From Bradyrhizobium sp. CB1650 (lineage in GTDB: Bacteria; Pseudomonadota; Alphaproteobacteria; Rhizobiales; Xanthobacteraceae): a DNA stretch of 64,000 nt. This document shows, piece by piece, positions 45,658-54,890 of the stretch (position 1 is the stretch's first letter; the number at the start of each line of letters is the position of its first letter). The notes beneath the pieces were generated by a model. It saw only the letters and a list, made by a program, of their open reading frames with translations, made no database searches and was not told where the DNA came from. The stretch covers positions 7,221,501 to 7,285,500 of the forward strand of contig NZ_CP121695.1 in assembly GCF_029761915.1 (NCBI RefSeq), given 5' to 3'. The translations under genes and the position numbers were made by a program.

Positions 45658-45802
45658 GTCCCGGCGAAGGCCGGGACCTCCGCGCGAGCGCTTGCGCTCG
45701 TCGCGATACCCCAGGGAGCGGTTTGGCGAAGACTTGTAGTCGGTACTAGGACCGTCCGCAATCAAGAGATCACGCGGTATGGGTCCCGGCCTTCGCCGGG
45801 AC
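45658..45802. repeat. REPIN-like doublet of inverted GC-rich hairpins
   Basis: GTCCCGGC-GAAG-GCCGGGAC at 45658-45677 and GTCCCGGC-CTTC-GCCGGGAC at 45783-45802 are perfect eight-base hairpins whose loops are reverse complements, so the second is an inverted copy of the first. The 105 bases between them hold no gene. Together with the palindromic repeat just before it, this fills the 334-base gap (45519-45852) between ybaK and fdhA. Confidence 0.75.
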
Positions 45803-45852
45803 GACACCGAAGAGTTGGCAGGCGATGTATCGCCAAAGCGACGGACGAAACT

Positions 45853-48621
45853 CTACTCCGCCGCGTCGCGCATCTCGACGCGCTCGGCTCTCGCCGCGCA
45901 GAACTTGAACTCCGGGATCTTGCCGAACGGATCGAGTGCCGGGTTGGTCAGGAGGTTCGCTGCCGCCTCGGCGTAGCAGAACGGCATGAACACCATGTTC
46001 TCCGGCACGTCGCGATCGGAGCGCACCTTGACCTCGACTGCGCCGCGGCGGGTCTCGAGCCGGATGAAATCGCCGGGCGCGAGCTTCTTCTTACGCATGT
46101 CCTTCGGCGACATGAACGCGACCGCCTCCGGCTCGATCTGGTCGAGCACCTGCGCGCGGCGCGTCATCGAGCCGGTGTGCCAGTGCTCGAGCACGCGGCC
46201 GGTGGAGAGCACCATCGGATATTCGTCGTCTGGCAGCTCGTCCGGCGGAACGACCTTGGCCGGCACGATCTTGCCGCGGCCGCTCGCGGTCGGGAAGCCC
46301 GTGGTGAAGATGATCTCGTTGCCGGGCTTGTTCGGATCATCCGCCGGATAGGTGACGGCGCCTTCGCGCACCAGCCGCTCCCAACTGATGTTCTTGAGCG
46401 ACGGCATCAGCTCGGCCATCTCGGTGTAGACCTCGCCGGGGCCCGCATAATTCCACGGCAGGCCCATGCGCTTGCCGATCTCCTGGATGATCCAGAGATC
46501 CTGCCGCGCATCACCCGGCGGCTTGATGACCTGGCGCGAGAGCTGCACGCGGCGATCGGTGTTGGTGAAGGAGCCGTCCTTCTCCGCGAACGCCGAGGCC
46601 GGCAGGATGACGTCGGCGTGGAACGCGGTCTCGGTGACGAAGAGATCCTGCACCACGAGATGATCGAGCATGGCAAGCGCATGGCGCGCATGCTGCAGAT
46701 CGGGGTCGGACATCGCGGGGTTTTCGCCCTCGACATACATGCCCTTGATCTCGCCGGCGTGGATCGCGTTCATGATCTCGACCACGGTCAGGCCGCGCAC
46801 GGGATCGAGCTCCTGGCCCCACAGCTTCTCGAAATTGCCGCGCATGTCGTCGCGGCCGACCGGCTGGTAGTCGGGCAGGAACATCGGGATCAGGCCGGCG
46901 TCGGAGGCGCCCTGCACGTTGTTCTGGCCGCGCAGCGGATGCAGGCCGGTACCAGGACGGCCGACCTGGCCGGTGATCAGCGCGAGCGCGATCAGGCAGC
47001 GCGCATTGTCGGTGCCGTGAACGTGCTGGCTGATGCCCATGCCCCAGAAGATGATCGAGGATTTTGCCCGCGCGTAGGTTCGCGCGACCTCGCGCAGGGT
47101 TTGCGCAGGGATGCCGCAGATCGGCGCCATCTTTTCCGGCGTGAACTCCTTGATCTTCTCCTTCAGCTCCTCGAAGCCTTCGGTGTAACCGGCGATGTAC
47201 TGGTCGTCAGTCAGGCCTTCGGTGATGATCGTGTTGATCATCGCATTCAGCATGGCAACGTCGGAGCCCGGCTTGAACTGCAGATGCTTTGTCGCGTGGC
47301 GCGACAGCGCCTGCCTGCGCGGGTCCATGACGAAGAGCTTCGCGCCATTCTGCTTGACCGCGTTCTTGATGAAGGTCGCGGCCACCGGGTGGTTCACCGC
47401 CGGGTTGGCGCCGATCACCCAGATCACTTCGGCGTCCATCGCGGCGGAGAACGGCGCCGACACCGCGCCCGAGCTCAGCCCTTCGAACAGCGCCGCGACA
47501 GACGAGGCGTGGCACAGACGGGTGCAGTGGTCGACATTGTTGGAGCCGAAGCCGGTGCGCACCAGCTTCTGGAACAGATAGGCCTCTTCGTTCGAGCCCT
47601 TCGCCGAGCCGAAGCCGGCGAGCGCCTTCACGCCCTTCTCGTCGCGGATCTTGACGAGGCCCTTCGCGGCAATGTCGAGCGCTTCCTCCCACGACGCTTC
47701 GCGGAAATGGGTGAAGGGATTTGCCGGATCGACCTGGTCGTTGGCGTCCTTCTTCGCATTGGGCAGCCGCACCAGCGGTTTGGTCAGGCGGTGCGGATGG
47801 TGGATGTAGTCGAAGCCGAAGCGGCCCTTGACGCAGAGGCGATTGCGGTTGGCCGGACCATCGCGGCCTTCCGCATAAATCACCTTCTCGTCCTTGACCT
47901 GATAGGTGACCTGGCACCCGACGCCGCAGAACGGGCAGAGCGAATCCACCTTTTTGTCGGCGTAGGTGACGCGGGTTTGCGCCTCGTCGAGCATCACGGC
48001 CGGCATCAGGGCACCGGTCGGGCAGGCCTGCACGCATTCGCCGCAGGCGACACAGGTGGACTCGCCCATGGGATCGTCGAAGTCGAACACGATCTTGGCG
48101 CCGGCATTGCGATAAGCCATGCCGATGACGTCGTTGACCTGGACCTCGCGACAGGCGCGCACGCACAGGCCGCACTGGATGCAGGCATCGAGATTGACGC
48201 GCATCGCCGGATGGCTGGCGTCGGTCGCCCAGCGCTCGGCGGCGGGAAAGCGGCTTTCGGTGACGCCGGTGGTCTCGGCCCAATGCCAGAATTTCGAATC
48301 CGGATCGTGCGAGGTCTCGCGTGCCGGCTGATCGGCGACGAGCAGCTCCATCACCATCTTCTGTGCCGCGACGGCGCGTGCGCTCTCGGTCTTCACCTTC
48401 ATGCCGACCGACGGCGTGCGCTTGCAGGAGGCGGCGAGCACGCGCTCGCCCTCGATCTCGACCATGCAGGCACGACAGTTGCCGTCGGGCCGGTAATCCG
48501 GCTCAGGCGAGTAGCAGAGATGCGGGATCTCGCGGCCCTGGCGCTGCGCCACCTGCCAGATGGTCTCGCCCCGATTGGCTTCGACCTGCTTGCCGTCGAG
48601 CTCGAACGTAATTTTCGTCAT
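45853..48621 (-). CDS. fdhA: NAD-dependent formate dehydrogenase, alpha (catalytic) subunit
   Basis: A molybdenum/tungsten bis-MGD enzyme subunit oxidising formate to CO2 in the cytoplasm (and possibly the reverse). The 922-residue protein has an N-terminal 2Fe-2S domain (CYSPEP...CRAC...C, about residues 36-66), two 4Fe-4S motifs (CIQCGLCVRAC and CVACGECVQAC), and the catalytic domain with CPFCGVGC and RLCVKG. The metal-ligand cysteine is in TRLCHASS, with His directly after, as in formate dehydrogenases. A C-terminal dinucleotide-binding domain follows. It overlaps the beta-subunit stop by four bases. The partner composition matches the soluble NAD-linked type, for example the tungsten-containing Fdh1 of Methylorubrum. 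Confidence 0.95.
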   Translation of the reverse strand: MTKITFELDGKQVEANRGETIWQVAQRQGREIPHLCYSPEPDYRPDGNCRACMVEIEGERVLAASCKRTPSVGMKVKTESARAVAAQKMVMELLVADQPARETSHDPDSKFWHWAETTGVTESRFPAAERWATDASHPAMRVNLDACIQCGLCVRACREVQVNDVIGMAYRNAGAKIVFDFDDPMGESTCVACGECVQACPTGALMPAVMLDEAQTRVTYADKKVDSLCPFCGVGCQVTYQVKDEKVIYAEGRDGPANRNRLCVKGRFGFDYIHHPHRLTKPLVRLPNAKKDANDQVDPANPFTHFREASWEEALDIAAKGLVKIRDEKGVKALAGFGSAKGSNEEAYLFQKLVRTGFGSNNVDHCTRLCHASSVAALFEGLSSGAVSAPFSAAMDAEVIWVIGANPAVNHPVAATFIKNAVKQNGAKLFVMDPRRQALSRHATKHLQFKPGSDVAMLNAMINTIITEGLTDDQYIAGYTEGFEELKEKIKEFTPEKMAPICGIPAQTLREVARTYARAKSSIIFWGMGISQHVHGTDNARCLIALALITGQVGRPGTGLHPLRGQNNVQGASDAGLIPMFLPDYQPVGRDDMRGNFEKLWGQELDPVRGLTVVEIMNAIHAGEIKGMYVEGENPAMSDPDLQHARHALAMLDHLVVQDLFVTETAFHADVILPASAFAEKDGSFTNTDRRVQLSRQVIKPPGDARQDLWIIQEIGKRMGLPWNYAGPGEVYTEMAELMPSLKNISWERLVREGAVTYPADDPNKPGNEIIFTTGFPTASGRGKIVPAKVVPPDELPDDEYPMVLSTGRVLEHWHTGSMTRRAQVLDQIEPEAVAFMSPKDMRKKKLAPGDFIRLETRRGAVEVKVRSDRDVPENMVFMPFCYAEAAANLLTNPALDPFGKIPEFKFCAARAERVEMRDAAE

Positions 48622-50324
48622 TCGGCCGCTTCCTTGAACTCGTCAGGGAAATATTTGATCACGGATGTAAGCGGATTCGATGCCGCCTGTCCGAGCCCGC
48701 AGATCGAGGCGTCGCGCATCGCCTGGCTCAATTCCTCCAGCAGTGCACGGTTCCAGACCGGCCGCTGCATCAGCAGCGCCGCCTTCTGGGTTCCGACGCG
48801 GCACGGCGTGCACTGGCCGCAGCTCTCGTCCTCGAAGAACTTCATCAGGTTCAATGCCGCCGTTCTCACGCTGTCCTTCTGCGACAGGATCACGATGGCG
48901 GCGGAGCCGATGAAGCAGCCGAATTTCTCCAGCGTGCCGAAATCGAGCGGGATGTCGTCCATCGATGCCGGCAGGATGCCGCCGGACGCGCCGCCCGGCA
49001 GGTAAGCGTAGAAGGTGTGGCCGTCGGCCATGCCGCCGCAATATTCGTCGATCAACTCGCGCACGGTGATGCCGGCGGGCGCGAGCTTCATGCCGGGATT
49101 CTTGACCCGGCCGGAGACCGAGAAGCTGCGCAGGCCGTGACGCTCATGGCGCCCGTGGCCCTTCCACCAGTCGGCGCCCTTCTCGACGATATCGCGCACC
49201 CACCACAGCGTCTCGACGTTGTTGATGAGCGTCGGCAGTCCGAACAGGCCGACCTGGAACGGGTAAGGCGGCTTGTGCCGGGGCAGGCCGCGCTTGCCCT
49301 CGATGCTTTCGAGCAGCGAGGATTCCTCACCGCAGATGTAAGCACCGGCGCCGCGCCGCATGTGCAGCGTCGGACCGCCCGCCGGGAGCTTCGCGATCTC
49401 GCGCTCCAGAATCGCGCGGGCTGCCGGATATTCGTCGCGGATGTAGATGTAGATTTCGGCGGCCTGCACCACATGCGCGCCGATCAGCATGCCCTCGATG
49501 AAGCGATGCGGATCGGTCTCGAGATAATAGCGGTCCTTGAACGTACCGGGCTCGCCCTCGTCGCCATTGATCGCCATCAGCCGCGGCCCGGGCTCCCCCA
49601 ACACCGCGCGCCATTTGCGCCCGGTCGGGAAGCCCGCGCCGCCGAGCCCGCGCAGCGAGGCGTCGTCGAGCGACTTCAAGAGATCGTCCTTCGACAATGC
49701 GCCCGAGCGCACGCGGTCGAGCAGCTTGTAGCCGCCGCCGGCGACATAAGCGTCATAGTCGACGTACTTCGGCAGATGCGCGTGGGTGTCACCGGCTTTC
49801 GCAGCCGCCAGCACGTTGTCGACCGTGGCACGGTCGACGAAATTGTGTCCCACTTCCGCAGCCGGCGCGGTATCGCAGCGGCCGACGCAGGGCGCGCGTA
49901 CCACGCGGATGCCGGGACCGCTGGTGCGCTGAAGATCCTCAAGCAGCGTCTCGCCGCCCATCATCGCGCAGGTCAGAGAGTCGCAGACGCGGATGGTGAG
50001 CGGGGCGATGTCCGGCTCGCCTTCCTTCACGACGTCGAAATGCGCATAGAAGGTCGCGGTCTCGAACACTTCGGCGAAGGCGAGCTTCATCTCGTCGGCC
50101 AGGGCTGCGAGATGCGCGGCCGTGATCTGGTGATACTTGTCCTGGATCAGGTGCAGATATTCGATCAAGAGGTCGCGCCGCCGCGGCTTGTCGCCGAGCA
50201 ATTGCTCGATCTCGTGCGCGGCGGTGGGATCGACCTGCCGCCCCTTGGGCGTCGCTTTGGCGCGCCGGCGCCCCTCGCCCGGGTGTTCGAATTCGAGAAC
50301 TTTTTGAACGTCGTGGCTGCTCAT
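48618..50324 (-). CDS. fdhB: NAD-dependent formate dehydrogenase, fused gamma/beta subunit
   Basis: The diaphorase half of the formate dehydrogenase, passing electrons from the iron-sulfur chain to FMN and NAD. In 568 residues it joins a NuoE-like 2Fe-2S domain (CDSLTC and CVGRCDTAP, about residues 110-155) and a NuoF-like domain. The NuoF-like part shows an FMN site GLGGAGFPTGRKW (about 217-229), an NADH site GAGAYICGEES and a 4Fe-4S motif CGQCTPC (about 488-494). Other bacteria often encode these two halves separately (FdsG and FdsB). The fused form resembles the two-subunit Fdh1B arrangement. It is the first gene of fdhBA, with a 289-base leader region upstream. Confidence 0.94.
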   Translation of the reverse strand: MSSHDVQKVLEFEHPGEGRRRAKATPKGRQVDPTAAHEIEQLLGDKPRRRDLLIEYLHLIQDKYHQITAAHLAALADEMKLAFAEVFETATFYAHFDVVKEGEPDIAPLTIRVCDSLTCAMMGGETLLEDLQRTSGPGIRVVRAPCVGRCDTAPAAEVGHNFVDRATVDNVLAAAKAGDTHAHLPKYVDYDAYVAGGGYKLLDRVRSGALSKDDLLKSLDDASLRGLGGAGFPTGRKWRAVLGEPGPRLMAINGDEGEPGTFKDRYYLETDPHRFIEGMLIGAHVVQAAEIYIYIRDEYPAARAILEREIAKLPAGGPTLHMRRGAGAYICGEESSLLESIEGKRGLPRHKPPYPFQVGLFGLPTLINNVETLWWVRDIVEKGADWWKGHGRHERHGLRSFSVSGRVKNPGMKLAPAGITVRELIDEYCGGMADGHTFYAYLPGGASGGILPASMDDIPLDFGTLEKFGCFIGSAAIVILSQKDSVRTAALNLMKFFEDESCGQCTPCRVGTQKAALLMQRPVWNRALLEELSQAMRDASICGLGQAASNPLTSVIKYFPDEFKEAAE

Positions 50325-50463
50325 GGAAACGCCGCGTTCTCCTCAAAACCGCGATGACTGCCGCCCGGACCGCCATCGCGAACCGTCATTTCTAGGCCTG
50401 ATCTCTCGGGAACCACGTCTTCCGCGCCCTGCGGGCCAAGCCTCATTCCACCAAACTCTAGCC

Positions 50464-50477
50464 TCTGGTATGCCAGA
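50464..50477. promoter_or_regulatory. Palindrome upstream of fdhB
   Basis: TCTGG-TATG-CCAGA is located 140 bases upstream of the fdhB start in a 289-base gap. Its core TGGTATGCCA resembles operators of FadR-subfamily GntR regulators. An AT-rich stretch follows it on the distal side. No matching regulator gene is adjacent, so the controlling protein would be encoded elsewhere. Confidence 0.4.
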
Positions 50478-50613
50478 TGCAAGACAATTTAGAACGTCTC
50501 TATAATGATTTAGGGGGCAGGCCGAATGCCTGCCATGCCCATCCTCAGTCATTTGTCAGACGAACGCCGCGGGATGCCGAATGTCGGCCTCCCGCGGCGG
50601 CGTGGGTCTGCGA

Positions 50614-52269
50614 TCAGAAGATCTTCACCGCGCTCTCGACCGTCTTGTACACCCCCCACGCCAACGGAACGCCGACGACGGCCCAAAACACTGCCGCCTT
50701 GAGGTCCAGACCCCCCGTGCCGATGCCAAAGGATCCGTGCTGGATCGCTGCCTCGCCCTTGGCGCTCGCGGCCTGGAGCTTTGCAACCTCCGCCTCGCTC
50801 ATGTTCCACTTCGGATCGACCGGCTTGATCAAGTAGTTGCAAATCAAGCCTGCGATCAGCATCGCGCAGAGAATGTACATGGTCGTGTTGTAGAGCTGGT
50901 CGCGCGGCACGCCCGCCGCGAGCTGGAACTCGCGGATGTAGTTCACCACGACGGGGCCGATGATGCCTGCGGTCGACCACGCCGTCAGCAACCGGCCATG
51001 GATGGCGCCGACGAACTGGGTCCCGAACATGTCGGCGAGATAGGCCGGCACGGTCGCAAAGCCACCGCCATACATCGACAGGATGATGCCGAAGCCGAGC
51101 ACGAACAGCAGCTTCGAGCCCATCGCCGCAAAGGTCGGCGCCAGCGCGTAGAGCACGATGCCGAGGATGAAGAACGTATAGTAGGTGTTCTTGCGACCCA
51201 TGAGGTCCGACATCGACGCCCAGAAGAACCGGCCGCCGATGTTGAACAATGACAGCAGGCCGGCAAAGCCAGCCGCGATACCCGCGATGACCGCCTTTTG
51301 TTCCACTGAGAGCTGGCCGAAACTCAGCTCCGGATGCCCAATCAGCTTGCCGGCGAAGATCTCCTGGAGCATGGGCGAGGCCATGCCGATGACGCCGATG
51401 CCGGCCGACACGTTCAAGCAGAGCACCCACCAGATCAGCCAGAACTGCGGCGTCTTGTGCGCGTTGTCGAGATGGACGTGATGCTCGGTGATCATCGACT
51501 TCTTTTCGCTCGGCGGCGTCCAGCCTTCCGGCTGCCAGCCGGCCGGCGTCACGCGATAGGCAAACGCGCCGATCATCATGAACACGAAATAGATCACGCC
51601 CATGGCGACGAAGGTTTCCCAGACACCGACGGATGTCTGCGTCTTGAAGTAGTTGATCAAGAGATTGGCCAGAGGCGCGCCGATCATGGCGCCGCCGCCA
51701 AAGCCCATAATGGCCATGCCGGTCGCCATGCCGCGGCGATCCGGAAACCATTTGATCAAAGTCGACACCGGGGAAATGTAGCCGAGCCCAAGTCCCACGC
51801 CACCGATAACGCCTGCGCCAAGCCACATGATCCAGAGCTGGTGGACGTAGACACCGAAAGCGCCGATCAGGAGACCACCGCCCCAACAGCAGGCGGCGAC
51901 GACGCCCGCCTTGCGCGGGCCGGCGCGCTCGAGCCAGCCGCCCCAGATCGCGGCAGAGACGCCGAGCAGGACAAAGAACAGCGTGTACATCCACCCGAGA
52001 CTCGCGACCTTCCAGTCGCAGCTCGTGGTGAAGAGCTCCTGCCACAGCGAGATATCCGGACAGGCCTTGGGCGCGGTCAATCCGATCGCGCGCGACAGCG
52101 GCAACCAGAACACCGAAAAGCCGTAGGCCATGCCGATGCACAGATGAATGCACAGTGCTGCCGGCGGCACCAGCCAGCGATTGAAGCCGGCCTTGGCGAT
52201 CGTGCGCTCGCGATCGAGAAATCCCGCGCTCGCGCCCGACAGTCTTCCAGCGCTTTCAATTGTAGCCAT
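50614..52269 (-). CDS. OFA-family MFS transporter (oxalate/formate antiporter-like)
   Basis: A 551-residue inner-membrane carrier with about twelve membrane segments. It matches the oxalate/formate antiporter branch of the major facilitator superfamily: an early conserved GMAYGFSVFWLPLSRAIG, the MFS loop IKWFPDRRGMATGMAIMGFGGGAMIGAP, and a large central loop. A strong ribosome binding site (GGGAGGA) precedes ATG 52269. Its position next to fdhBA suggests formate import or oxalate/formate exchange feeding the dehydrogenase. Other OFA members carry pyruvate or other acids, so the substrate is inferred from context. Confidence 0.87.
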   Translation of the reverse strand: MATIESAGRLSGASAGFLDRERTIAKAGFNRWLVPPAALCIHLCIGMAYGFSVFWLPLSRAIGLTAPKACPDISLWQELFTTSCDWKVASLGWMYTLFFVLLGVSAAIWGGWLERAGPRKAGVVAACCWGGGLLIGAFGVYVHQLWIMWLGAGVIGGVGLGLGYISPVSTLIKWFPDRRGMATGMAIMGFGGGAMIGAPLANLLINYFKTQTSVGVWETFVAMGVIYFVFMMIGAFAYRVTPAGWQPEGWTPPSEKKSMITEHHVHLDNAHKTPQFWLIWWVLCLNVSAGIGVIGMASPMLQEIFAGKLIGHPELSFGQLSVEQKAVIAGIAAGFAGLLSLFNIGGRFFWASMSDLMGRKNTYYTFFILGIVLYALAPTFAAMGSKLLFVLGFGIILSMYGGGFATVPAYLADMFGTQFVGAIHGRLLTAWSTAGIIGPVVVNYIREFQLAAGVPRDQLYNTTMYILCAMLIAGLICNYLIKPVDPKWNMSEAEVAKLQAASAKGEAAIQHGSFGIGTGGLDLKAAVFWAVVGVPLAWGVYKTVESAVKIF

Positions 52270-52586
52270 ACAAATCCTCCCCTGCAGGATGCCCTTCTGA
52301 ACAACCTGCTGCTACGACCCTTGTCCTCAGCCCATTGCGGCGCAACTGTCCCTGCTGCTCCGCACACAGTTTCGACGCGCGCCAGGATCACGACGCACAT
52401 TCGAGAAGTCTAACCCCTTGGGTCGGGATCAATGCCCGACGCCAGGCGACGTGTGATGTCGACCAGCTTGTTCTCGCGTTGAGCGGGCACGACTCAACCT
52501 CCGCGTCCCCACGGAGAATGTCAATTGGGACAGAAGCGATGAATGCTGTCGATAGACAAATGGTCGGTATCAACGAGGTGACGGCC
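52270..52586. other. Leader region of the OFA transporter gene
   Basis: A 317-base gap between the TusA gene stop and the transporter start, both on the minus strand. Apart from the ribosome binding site at its edge I see no hairpin, repeat or operator of note. It probably carries the transporter's own promoter. Confidence 0.4.
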
Positions 52587-52850
52587 TCAAGGACGCGGCG
52601 CACCATTGACGTTTTCTATCGATGCATTTGCCTTCTCTATCAAGAACACGATGCGCGCGTCATTGCGCTCGGTGATCTCGACCTTGTCGCCGGTCTCCCG
52701 GATCAGGTTGGGAATGTCGATCACCGACAGCGGGTCGGTGCAGTGTACTTCGAGCTGATCGCCCGGCTGCAGTGGTTTCAGCGCCTTGCGCGTTTTCAGG
52801 GCGGGCAACGGGCATTTCAGCCCGGTGAGATCGAGAGTGGTCCTAGTCAT
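52587..52850 (-). CDS. TusA-family sulfur carrier protein
   Basis: An 87-residue cytoplasmic sulfur-relay protein of the TusA/SirA fold. The signature LKCPLPALKTRKAL places the persulfide-carrying cysteine at residue 13 (CPxP motif). It lies 46 bases downstream of moeA in the same direction. In this cluster a role in supplying sulfur for FdhD-dependent activation of formate dehydrogenase, or for molybdopterin, is more likely than tRNA thiolation. That is inference from context. Confidence 0.88.
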   Translation of the reverse strand: MTRTTLDLTGLKCPLPALKTRKALKPLQPGDQLEVHCTDPLSVIDIPNLIRETGDKVEITERNDARIVFLIEKANASIENVNGAPRP

Positions 52851-52896
52851 GGGCGCAACATGGCGGGGCAGCTCGATGACGTCAACGTGAACGCCT

Positions 52897-54153
52897 TCAG
52901 ATCAGGGCGGCATAGGAGATGAAGCCTACGCTCTGCCCCGGTTCGACAAGCGTGATGTCCTCGCCGAGCTCGACCAGACCATCGGTCTCGACCAGCGACG
53001 ACAACACTCCCGCGCCTTCGCGCGGAAACTTGATGACCTCCAACGTGCCGTCCTCCGCGCGCCGCAGCGAGACGCGAACATATTCACGCCGGCCGGCCTT
53101 CTTCTTGTAGCTGAAAGCCGCGCGCACCGGGATCGGCGTCAGCGGCTCGGGCGTGCTGCCCGCGAGCGCCAACACCGTCGGCCGCACCACGTGGACGAAG
53201 GTGACGAAGCTCGCAACGGGATTGCCGGGCAATCCGATCAGAGGCGTGCCGCCGATGATGCCCATTGCCACCGGCCGGCCGGGCTTGATCGCCATCCGCC
53301 ACAACACCAGCGAGCCGACACTCTCGACCGCCGCCTTGACGTGATCCTCCTCGCCGGTCGAGACGCCGCCGGTGGTGAGGATCAGATCGTGCGCGCCGGC
53401 AACCTGCTTCAAACCGTCGGCGAGCGAGGCGCGCTCGTCGCGCAGGATACCGAGATCGCTGACCTCGCAGCCGAGCCGGCGCAGCATCGCCATCAGCATG
53501 AAGCGATTGGAGTCAAAGAGCTGCGACGCCGCACGCGGCTCGCCGGGCGAAACCAACTCGTCGCCGGTCGAGAACACAGCGACGCGGATGCGCCTGACCA
53601 CATCGAGCCGGGTCAGACCGAATGCGGCGGCGAGCGCGACGTGCTGCGGCCGCAGACGCTGGCCGGCGCGTAGCGCGACGTGGCCTTGCGGAATGTCCTC
53701 GCCCGCGGGTCTGACATTGGCGCCCGCCTTCAGCCCGGGCAGCAGCACCACCTTGCCCGATTCATCGACGCGCACGTCTTCCTGCATGAAGACGGTCTCG
53801 GCGCCGGGCGGCATCGGCGCGCCCGTGAAGATCCGCGCGGTATGGCCGGGCTTGATCGGCGCCTGCGCGGCGCGACCGGCCTGGATGCGGCCGTCGAGCG
53901 GGAACGCCCGCTCCACTCTTTCCGGAAGGTCCGCATTGCGCACGGCATAGCCGTCGACTGCGGAGTTGGTGAAAGGCGGCAGTGGCAGCGGCGCCGCGAC
54001 ATCGCGCGCGAGCACGCGTCCGTCCGCTTCGACCAGGCTCACCGTGTCGAGATCGGCAACCGCGTTGACGCGGGTCGTGATCAGGCTGACGGCCTCGTCG
54101 ACCGACATCATCGGTCCCCCGAAGGCAAAGCAATCGTCGGACAATTGCGCCAT
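52897..54153 (-). CDS. moeA: Molybdopterin molybdenumtransferase MoeA (canonical copy)
   Basis: Inserts molybdate (or tungstate) into adenylated molybdopterin. The 418-residue protein has all family blocks: PPFTNSAVDGYAV, VFMQEDVRV, ISTGDELV-like VFSTGDELVSPGEPR, TTGGVSTGEEDHVK and GLPGNPVASFVTF. GAGG lies five bases upstream of ATG 54153. It sits between mobB (nine bases upstream) and tusA. It is the most canonical of three MoeA-family proteins in the window, the others being at 57626-59575 and 59589-60695. Confidence 0.93.
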   Translation of the reverse strand: MAQLSDDCFAFGGPMMSVDEAVSLITTRVNAVADLDTVSLVEADGRVLARDVAAPLPLPPFTNSAVDGYAVRNADLPERVERAFPLDGRIQAGRAAQAPIKPGHTARIFTGAPMPPGAETVFMQEDVRVDESGKVVLLPGLKAGANVRPAGEDIPQGHVALRAGQRLRPQHVALAAAFGLTRLDVVRRIRVAVFSTGDELVSPGEPRAASQLFDSNRFMLMAMLRRLGCEVSDLGILRDERASLADGLKQVAGAHDLILTTGGVSTGEEDHVKAAVESVGSLVLWRMAIKPGRPVAMGIIGGTPLIGLPGNPVASFVTFVHVVRPTVLALAGSTPEPLTPIPVRAAFSYKKKAGRREYVRVSLRRAEDGTLEVIKFPREGAGVLSSLVETDGLVELGEDITLVEPGQSVGFISYAALI

Positions 54154-54162
54154 GGTGCCTCG

Positions 54163-54690
54163 TCAGCGCAGCGAAGCGCTTCTAGCGACCGCCTCCTCGA
54201 CCGGCATCGCCGCGCGCAGCAGCAGCGCAGCCACGGCCGGGATATCATCGAGATGGACGGTCGGCAGGCGTGTTTCAATGGCGATATCGGTCGCGATTCC
54301 GACAATACCGGGGTCGTCGGGAAACAGCAGCGGCTTGTCGTTCGCGGCGCGGTGCACCTCGATCTTGCGATGCGGCTCGCGCTTGAAACCCTCGACCACG
54401 ACGAGATCGACCACCGACAGTTTTGCAAGCAGTTCCGGCAGCCGCGGCTCGTCGGCCCCGCGCAGCTCATGCATCAGCGCCCAGCGGTTCGCGGACGAGA
54501 CCAGCACCTCGGCCGCGCCCGCCTCGCGGTGCCGCCAGGAATCCTTGCCGGGCACATCGACGTCGAACTTGTGATGCGCATGCTTGATCACGGAGACGCG
54601 CAGGCCTTGCGCGCTGAAATGCGGGATGAGCCGCGTCAGGAGCGTGGTCTTGCCCGCACCGCTCCATCCCGCAAGGCCGATGACTTTCAT
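54163..54690 (-). CDS. mobB: Molybdopterin-guanine dinucleotide biosynthesis protein MobB
   Basis: A GTP-binding accessory protein that assists MobA in forming the guanine dinucleotide cofactor. The 175-residue protein starts with MKVIGLAGWSGAGKTTLLTRLIPHF, a P-loop (GWSGAGKTT, residues 8-16), and has the family segment VVVEGFKREPHRKIEVHR. It is the first gene of mobB-moeA-tusA on the minus strand and is divergent from fdhD-mobA. The shared 200-base region between the two units contains the second palindromic repeat. Confidence 0.92.
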   Translation of the reverse strand: MKVIGLAGWSGAGKTTLLTRLIPHFSAQGLRVSVIKHAHHKFDVDVPGKDSWRHREAGAAEVLVSSANRWALMHELRGADEPRLPELLAKLSVVDLVVVEGFKREPHRKIEVHRAANDKPLLFPDDPGIVGIATDIAIETRLPTVHLDDIPAVAALLLRAAMPVEEAVARSASLR

Positions 54691-54742
54691 AACAACCCGA
54701 TCTCCGCCAGCCGTATCCTGCGGCTGGAACCGCCACCTCCGT

Positions 54743-54816
54743 CATTGCGAGCGAAGCGAAGCAGTCCAGACTGCCACCGCGGTGAGATTCTGGATTGCTT
54801 CGCTGCGCTCGCAATG
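54743..54816. repeat. Palindromic intergenic repeat, copy 2
   Basis: A 74-base element framed by CATTGCGAGC and GCTCGCAATG in the divergent space between mobB and fdhD. A 30-base stretch (54792-54821) is identical to part of copy 1 at 45594-45623, in the same orientation. The left half differs more, as expected for independently aged copies of one repeat family. Confidence 0.88.
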
Positions 54817-54890
54817 ACGAGCGAGGCATTTACCTCTTTCCCAACATGCTTATATCGGCTTGAGGCGAATGTCATGCTAACCTCGCGGCC

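Noticed and set aside
45580..49005. Plus-strand open frame of 1141 codons
   Set aside because: It is antisense to fdhA and fdhB, whose cofactor motifs are intact on the other strand. Its translation is rich in Arg, His and Asp without domains, as expected from codon bias in a high-GC genome.
45538..54816. Transposon or genomic island bounded by the repeats
   Set aside because: No transposase, integrase, tRNA boundary or target duplication is visible, and this repeat family is known to be dispersed in rhizobia. Only a recombination possibility is kept as a finding.
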